A stretch of 64,000 nt of DNA from Pygmaiobacter massiliensis. GTDB lineage: Bacteria; Bacillota; Clostridia; Oscillospirales; Ruminococcaceae. This document shows positions 59,964-64,000 of the stretch, piece by piece. Position 1 is the first letter of the stretch. Each line of letters begins with the position of its first letter. Made by a program: the position numbers and the translations under genes. Where the stretch lies: assembly GCF_900199435.1 (NCBI RefSeq), contig NZ_OAML01000003.1, positions 1,505,166 through 1,569,165 on the forward strand, written 5' to 3'. Below the pieces are notes generated by a model. That model worked only from the letters and a program-made list of their open reading frames with translations. It made no database searches and had not been told where the DNA came from.

Positions 59964-61056
59964 AGCGACAGCAAAAGCGGTAGAACCCGCTGAGATGTCC
60001 GCGCCGGATCCGCAGTCCGTTCGCCGCAAAGAGCAAGGCAGCCAGCGAAGCAATAAGCCTAAGCTGACCGGGCCGCAAAAAGCGGCGGCAGTCATTGTTT
60101 CTCTCGGTGCGGATAAAGCGTCAAAGCTTTATCAGTATATGGATCCCGAAGATGTAGAGCAGCTGACGCTGGAAGTCGCAAAACTTGGGTTCGTTGACCA
60201 TGAGTCGACAGAAGAAATTCTGACCGAATACCACCAGATGTGTGTGACCAATAAAGCGGTTACGGAAGGCGGCTTGGAATATGCCAAGGCTGTTCTGGAA
60301 AAAGCATATGGTACGCAAGCCGCAAACAACCTGCTGCAAAAAGTCGCAAAATCGCTGAAACAACGCGAATTTGCATTTATGCGCAAGGCCAACGCCAAGG
60401 ATATGTTTTCTGCACTTCAGCACGAGCGTGCACAAACCATTGCGCTTGTCCTCTCTTATGTAGACCCCGACAAAGCAGCCGGTGTGCTGGAGGAGCTGGA
60501 AGAAGAAAAGCGGATTAAGGTTGTTGAAAACATTGCCAAGATGGAGAGCGCCTCACCCGCCGCGGTCAAAATCATTGAGGCGGAGATGAACAAGAAATTC
60601 TCGAGCCTCATCATCAGCGAAAACGTGCGTGTTGGCGGCATCGACTTTGTTGCTTCGGTCATGAACAATCTCGACCGCTCGAGCGAAAAGAGTGTGTTCG
60701 ATGGCTTGTCGCTGTACAACTCCGAACTGGCCGACGAAATCCGCAAGCGTATGTTCGTGTTCGAAGATATCGTCACCATGGACGACCGCTCGGTACAGCG
60801 CTTTATTCGAGATTGCGACCCGCGCGACCTTGTGCTTGCGCTTAAAGCTGCCAACGACGAGGTGGCAAACAAGCTGTTTGCCAACATGTCCGCCCGTATG
60901 GCAGAGAGCATTCAGGACGACCTCGAGATTACCACCAACGTGCGCATCAAAGATGTTGGCGATGCACAGCAGCGCATTGTTAACATTATCCGCGACCTCG
61001 AGGAGAAAAATGAGATTATCATCCTAAAGGGAGGAAAGGACGATATCATTGCCTAA
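59956..61056 (+). CDS. fliG: Flagellar motor switch protein FliG
   Basis: The 366-residue switch protein has a polar N-terminal extension of about 35 residues. Then come the FliF-binding domain (TGPQKAAAVIVSLGADKASK), a middle domain (RAQTIALVLSYVDPDKAAGV) and a C-terminal torque helix region (RMFVFEDIVTMDDRSVQRFI). These define FliG. ATG 59956 lies within the end of fliF, and the stop overlaps fliH by 8 bases, so the three are tightly coupled. Confidence 0.96.
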   Translation: MAKATAKAVEPAEMSAPDPQSVRRKEQGSQRSNKPKLTGPQKAAAVIVSLGADKASKLYQYMDPEDVEQLTLEVAKLGFVDHESTEEILTEYHQMCVTNKAVTEGGLEYAKAVLEKAYGTQAANNLLQKVAKSLKQREFAFMRKANAKDMFSALQHERAQTIALVLSYVDPDKAAGVLEELEEEKRIKVVENIAKMESASPAAVKIIEAEMNKKFSSLIISENVRVGGIDFVASVMNNLDRSSEKSVFDGLSLYNSELADEIRKRMFVFEDIVTMDDRSVQRFIRDCDPRDLVLALKAANDEVANKLFANMSARMAESIQDDLEITTNVRIKDVGDAQQRIVNIIRDLEEKNEIIILKGGKDDIIA

Positions 61057-61894
61057 TATTCTGAAAAATTTCATGGCTCCGCGCGCAGAAACCTATGCTT
61101 TCCCCGATGCTTCTGACCTCACCCAACCGGATGTGATGCCAGAAATTGAAGAGCCGGAACTGCCGGAGTCTGAAGAACTGGAAGAGGAATTACTTCCAGA
61201 CCTCCCTACCCCCAAAACCCCGGTGGATTTTGCAAAGCTGGAAGCGGATGCGATTTTGCAGCGCGCGCAGGAACAGTCCGACGAACTACTGCAGCGCGTG
61301 CGAGAACAAGCAGCAAAAGATGTGGAAGAACAATATGCTGCCGCCCACCAGGAAGGGTATGATGCCGGTTATGCCGAAGGGCTTGCAAAAGCATTAACCG
61401 AGGCCAAAGCACAACGTGAGGCCCAGGCACTCGACCAAGCAAAAAAGATACAACAATTTTTGGATGCAGCTGCAAAAGAACAGGATGCATTGATAGACAA
61501 AAACGTGGACGAATTGCGAGACCTCGCAATCGCGATTGCGGAGAAAGTAGTTCGTGTAAGTTTGAAAAGCAGCAGCGACATCATCGGACGAATGATTCTT
61601 GCCGCTACCGAAAAGCGCAAACGACGCGAGTGGGTACATATTTACATTGCAGGGTGCGACGCCAAAGGTGTGGCGGAAACGCCACCGGCTCTTTCGGCGG
61701 CCCTTTCCAGCTTGTCAGACCATGTGCGCATCGTGCCGATGGCCGATGAAGAGTCCGGCACCTGCCTGATTGAAACGCCGGACGAAATCATCGATGCCAG
61801 CGTATCAACTCAGTTTTCCAATATTAAGCGCGTGCTTTCTGATTCCACACGCCCCGCGCCCGAAACGGAAAACTTATTTCATGGATTATTTTAA
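61049..61894 (+). CDS. fliH: Flagellar export ATPase regulator FliH
   Basis: The 281-residue protein has an acidic, proline-rich N-terminus, a long central coiled coil (EQSDELLQRVREQAAKDVEE and onward; includes GYDAGYAEGLAKAL) and a C-terminal FliI-binding domain (LAIAIAEKVVRVSLKSSSDI). The length matches FliH in Firmicutes. It starts at TTG 61049 with GGAAAGGA upstream. It inhibits and positions FliI at the export gate. Confidence 0.88.
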   Translation: MPNILKNFMAPRAETYAFPDASDLTQPDVMPEIEEPELPESEELEEELLPDLPTPKTPVDFAKLEADAILQRAQEQSDELLQRVREQAAKDVEEQYAAAHQEGYDAGYAEGLAKALTEAKAQREAQALDQAKKIQQFLDAAAKEQDALIDKNVDELRDLAIAIAEKVVRVSLKSSSDIIGRMILAATEKRKRREWVHIYIAGCDAKGVAETPPALSAALSSLSDHVRIVPMADEESGTCLIETPDEIIDASVSTQFSNIKRVLSDSTRPAPETENLFHGLF

Positions 61895-61915
61895 CCTGCC
61901 GAAAGGAGCCCCGAG

Positions 61916-63217
61916 ATGTTTCGAGAGTTGATTCGTCAAGTCCAGAATGCTGACACCTTCAGCATGACCGGTAAAATCGAAAATATCGTGGGCATGTCCA
62001 TCGAGGCTTCTGGTGGTCGGGCAGCTATCGGCGATATCTGCCGCATCTACAACGGAGATTCTGGACATCAGGTGCAGGCAGAGGTAGTGGGCTTTAAAAA
62101 TGACAGGGTGCTGCTTATGCCCTATTCGGACATGGCAGGTATTTCAGCCGGTAACTTTGTGCGCAACACCGGGCAGCAGCTTACATTGCCAATGGGCGAT
62201 TTCTTGCGTGGGCGCATCATCAATGCGGTAGGGCAGCCGATCGATGGTCTCGGCCCGTTTGAAAACGGTACCCCTTATTGCATCAGTAACACTTATATTA
62301 ATCCGCTTTCTCGTCCGCCGATTCGCGAGCAGATGGAATTTGGCGTCAAAGCCATCGACGGTATGCTCACCATCGGTAAGGGACAGCGTATCGGTATCTT
62401 CGCAGGTTCCGGTGTTGGTAAAAGTACCTTGATGGGCATGATTGCAAAAAACGTCAAAGCGGACATCAACGTAATTGCACTGGTGGGCGAACGTGGCCGT
62501 GAGGTGCTGGAGTTCGTTCAAAAAGACCTTGGAGAAGAGGGTATGCGCCGCTCGATTCTGGTGGTGGCAACGTCGGACCAGCCTGCCATGCTGCGAATGA
62601 AATGCCCGCTTGTGGCAACCGGTATTGCAGAATATTTCCGAGACCAAGGCTGCGACGTGCTGCTGATGATGGACTCGCTGACCCGCTTTGCGATGGCCCA
62701 GCGTGAAATTGGCCTTGCGGTAGGAGAACCGCCGGTGGCGCGCGGCTACACTCCCTCCATCTACGCCGAGCTGCCAAAGCTGCTGGAACGAAGCGGTAAT
62801 TTTAAAAAAGGCTCTATCACCGGTGTTTACACCGTGCTGGTAGAAGGCGACGACACCAACGAGCCGATTGCTGATACGGTGCGAGGTATTCTAGACGGAC
62901 ATATTGTGCTCTCCCGTAAACTGGCAGCGGCCAACCATTATCCGGCCATTGATGTCAGCGCGAGCATCTCGCGTTTGATGACCGAGATTGTTTCACCGGA
63001 ACACCGCCAACACGCTTCGCGCGTGCGCGATATTCTAAGCACTTACGAAAAGAATGCCGACCTGGTTTCGATTGGCGCGTACAAGCCCGGCACCAACCCG
63101 AAGCTTGACTATGCGCTGAGCAAAATTGATGCGGTAAACGGTTTTCTGACCCAAGGCATTGACGAGGCGTTTGGCTATGAGCAGAACATTGCCGAGCTGG
63201 AACGCATTTTGCAGTAG
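61916..63217 (+). CDS. fliI: Flagellum-specific ATPase FliI
   Basis: The 433-residue ATPase energises flagellar export. Walker A is GIFAGSGVGKSTLMG, Walker B lies in CDVLLMMDSLTRFAMAQREI, and VALVGERGREVLEFV and EPPVARGYTPSIYAELPKLL are the FliI/beta-ATPase motifs. N- and C-terminal domains are typical, and no membrane segment is present. The gene starts 21 bases after fliH with AAGGAG upstream. Confidence 0.97.
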   Translation: MFRELIRQVQNADTFSMTGKIENIVGMSIEASGGRAAIGDICRIYNGDSGHQVQAEVVGFKNDRVLLMPYSDMAGISAGNFVRNTGQQLTLPMGDFLRGRIINAVGQPIDGLGPFENGTPYCISNTYINPLSRPPIREQMEFGVKAIDGMLTIGKGQRIGIFAGSGVGKSTLMGMIAKNVKADINVIALVGERGREVLEFVQKDLGEEGMRRSILVVATSDQPAMLRMKCPLVATGIAEYFRDQGCDVLLMMDSLTRFAMAQREIGLAVGEPPVARGYTPSIYAELPKLLERSGNFKKGSITGVYTVLVEGDDTNEPIADTVRGILDGHIVLSRKLAAANHYPAIDVSASISRLMTEIVSPEHRQHASRVRDILSTYEKNADLVSIGAYKPGTNPKLDYALSKIDAVNGFLTQGIDEAFGYEQNIAELERILQ

Positions 63218-63249
63218 AGAAGGACAGATAAAGTGAGGAGTCTCAGAGG

Positions 63250-63702
63250 ATGAAAAAGTTTCAGTTTTCTCTTGACACTGTGCTGGATTACAAACAGCAG
63301 GTACTGGATTCTCGACAGGGTGAATATGGCATTGCGACTGCTGCCGTGCATGTGCAGGAGCGGGTGCTGGAGCAAGCCAACCAACGTTATGCCGAGTATG
63401 GTGCCGAATATAGCAGACGGCAGGCAGAAGGTATGACTATTGCCGATGCACTGGCAGGACAAAATGCGCTGCGTGCGATGGAAAATGAAATTGCACGCGC
63501 ACAAATCCGGCTCGATGACCTGCGCAAAGAAGCAGAAGCCAAGCGCGCACAGATGGTGGAAGCAAAAAAAGAAACCGCCACCATAGAAAAGCTGCGCGAA
63601 AAGAAGCTGGACATTTATAAAAAAGAGCAGCAAAAACGCGAAGAAGCGTTTATAGATGAGCTGGTCAGCACCAACCGTGTCATGGCCGCCTCCAATATGT
63701 AA
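63250..63702 (+). CDS. fliJ: Flagellar export chaperone FliJ
   Basis: The 150-residue protein is a two-helix coiled coil: KFQFSLDTVLDYKQQVLDSR begins helix one, and KEAEAKRAQMVEAKKETATI with KLREKKLDIYKKEQQKREEA begins the charged second helix. It matches FliJ by length, composition and position after fliI. It helps FliI load export chaperones. It is 32 bases after fliI. Confidence 0.85.
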   Translation: MKKFQFSLDTVLDYKQQVLDSRQGEYGIATAAVHVQERVLEQANQRYAEYGAEYSRRQAEGMTIADALAGQNALRAMENEIARAQIRLDDLRKEAEAKRAQMVEAKKETATIEKLREKKLDIYKKEQQKREEAFIDELVSTNRVMAASNM

Positions 63703-63742
63703 TTTCGCGTTTTTGCGCAGTTTGAAAGGAGGTGAAAATGAA

Positions 63743-64000
63743 ATGAACAGTACCAATATGCTTCTAGAAAATCTGCAATGGGCCATTGCACAGACCACAG
63801 ACCGAATGGCGGCGAGTACCGCAGCAAAGCCCGGAGCCTCGTCTGAAAACGCTGGCTTTAAAAAAATGCTCAGCGAAAAAACGCAAAACGAAGCTGGCAA
63901 AAATCCGGCGTCCACCAAGCAGGGTGACCTGACGCAAGGCACCGAGGCTGCAGAAGAGGATCTGATGCCTCAGGCACAAGCACTTGCAGCCGCGCTCATG
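63743..64000 (+). CDS. fliK: Probable hook-length control protein FliK, N-terminus (partial)
   Basis: The frame opens at ATG 63743 (AAAGGAGG at 63726-63733) and runs out of the window after 86 codons. The visible part is polar and Gln/Ala/Lys-rich with no membrane helix (NMLLENLQWAIAQTTDRMAA, then long low-complexity sequence). Position directly after fliJ is the normal place for fliK. An ATG at 63738 is followed by a stop two codons later and is not used. The assignment rests on position and composition. Confidence 0.5.
   Translation, partial: MNSTNMLLENLQWAIAQTTDRMAASTAAKPGASSENAGFKKMLSEKTQNEAGKNPASTKQGDLTQGTEAAEEDLMPQAQALAAALM

Noticed and set aside
1-64000. CRISPR arrays, insertion sequences, prophage genes and tRNA or rRNA genes
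   Set aside because: I looked on both strands and saw no regularly spaced repeats, transposase motifs, integrases or cloverleaf-type sequences.

Overview
The window looks like chromosome of a motile, anaerobic, Gram-positive clostridial bacterium (Bacillota, probably Oscillospirales-like; family-level placement is inference). The reasons are a complete rnfCDGEAB operon, a Firmicutes-style flagellar layout (flgM-flgN-flgK-flgL-DUF6470-fliW-csrA and flgB-flgC-fliE-fliF-fliG-fliH-fliI-fliJ), FliW/CsrA control of flagellin, strong AGGAGG ribosome sites, frequent TTG starts and sigma-A-like promoters. Base composition is near half G+C by eye. I saw no transposase, phage gene, CRISPR array, rRNA or tRNA.

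Layout. 1-6360: legionaminic-acid-type nonulosonate operon: end of a DegT/LegC-like aminotransferase, a CBS-containing sugar nucleotidyltransferase (PtmE-like), LegI/NeuB, LegG/NeuC, two Gfo/Idh oxidoreductases and a CMP-nonulosonate synthetase (LegF/NeuA). It presumably supplies sugar for glycosylating the flagellin encoded at 55115-56329. 6414-18945: mixed single genes and short operons: SGNH hydrolase, YoaK, Sir2 deacylase, YitT, GNAT, SH3-like protein, glycerol kinase, a MacAB-like efflux operon, a DMT exporter, a 47-residue acidic membrane protein and an orphan 188-residue protein. 19153-24248: the Rnf ion-pumping ferredoxin:NAD oxidoreductase operon, with a structured leader. 24412-29258: a flavin-type oxidase-fold protein, a TraX-like protein, then an S24-protease-type repressor divergent from a probable DNA-damage operon (small membrane protein, radical SAM DNA-repair-type protein, its usual partner, and a 59-residue protein).

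29404-42174 is mostly on the minus strand: a cation/proton antiporter, a DUF2975/HTH/DUF4173 membrane-stress-type operon, an acetyltransferase, a MarR-controlled heterodimeric ABC exporter, CPBP protease with tadA, and a CstA-type transporter. 42186-64000 is the motility region: minus-strand csrA to flgM, then cheB, cheR, cheW and cheA; divergent plus-strand FliK-like, FlhB-tail-like and PilZ genes; minus-strand bacteriohemerythrin and flagellin; then the plus-strand fla/che operon from flgB, running off the window in a probable fliK.

How it fits together: the flagellar genes are organised around a sigma-D/FlgM late class (sigma-D-like -10 elements precede cheA, flgM and flagellin) and around FliW-CsrA, whose predicted target is the flagellin leader with a GGA-loop hairpin. 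The Leg operon would decorate the filament. The least described material is the paired Gfo/Idh enzymes (one lacking catalytic residues), the S24-repressor/radical-SAM operon with two small unknown proteins, and several structured leaders and palindromic operators.
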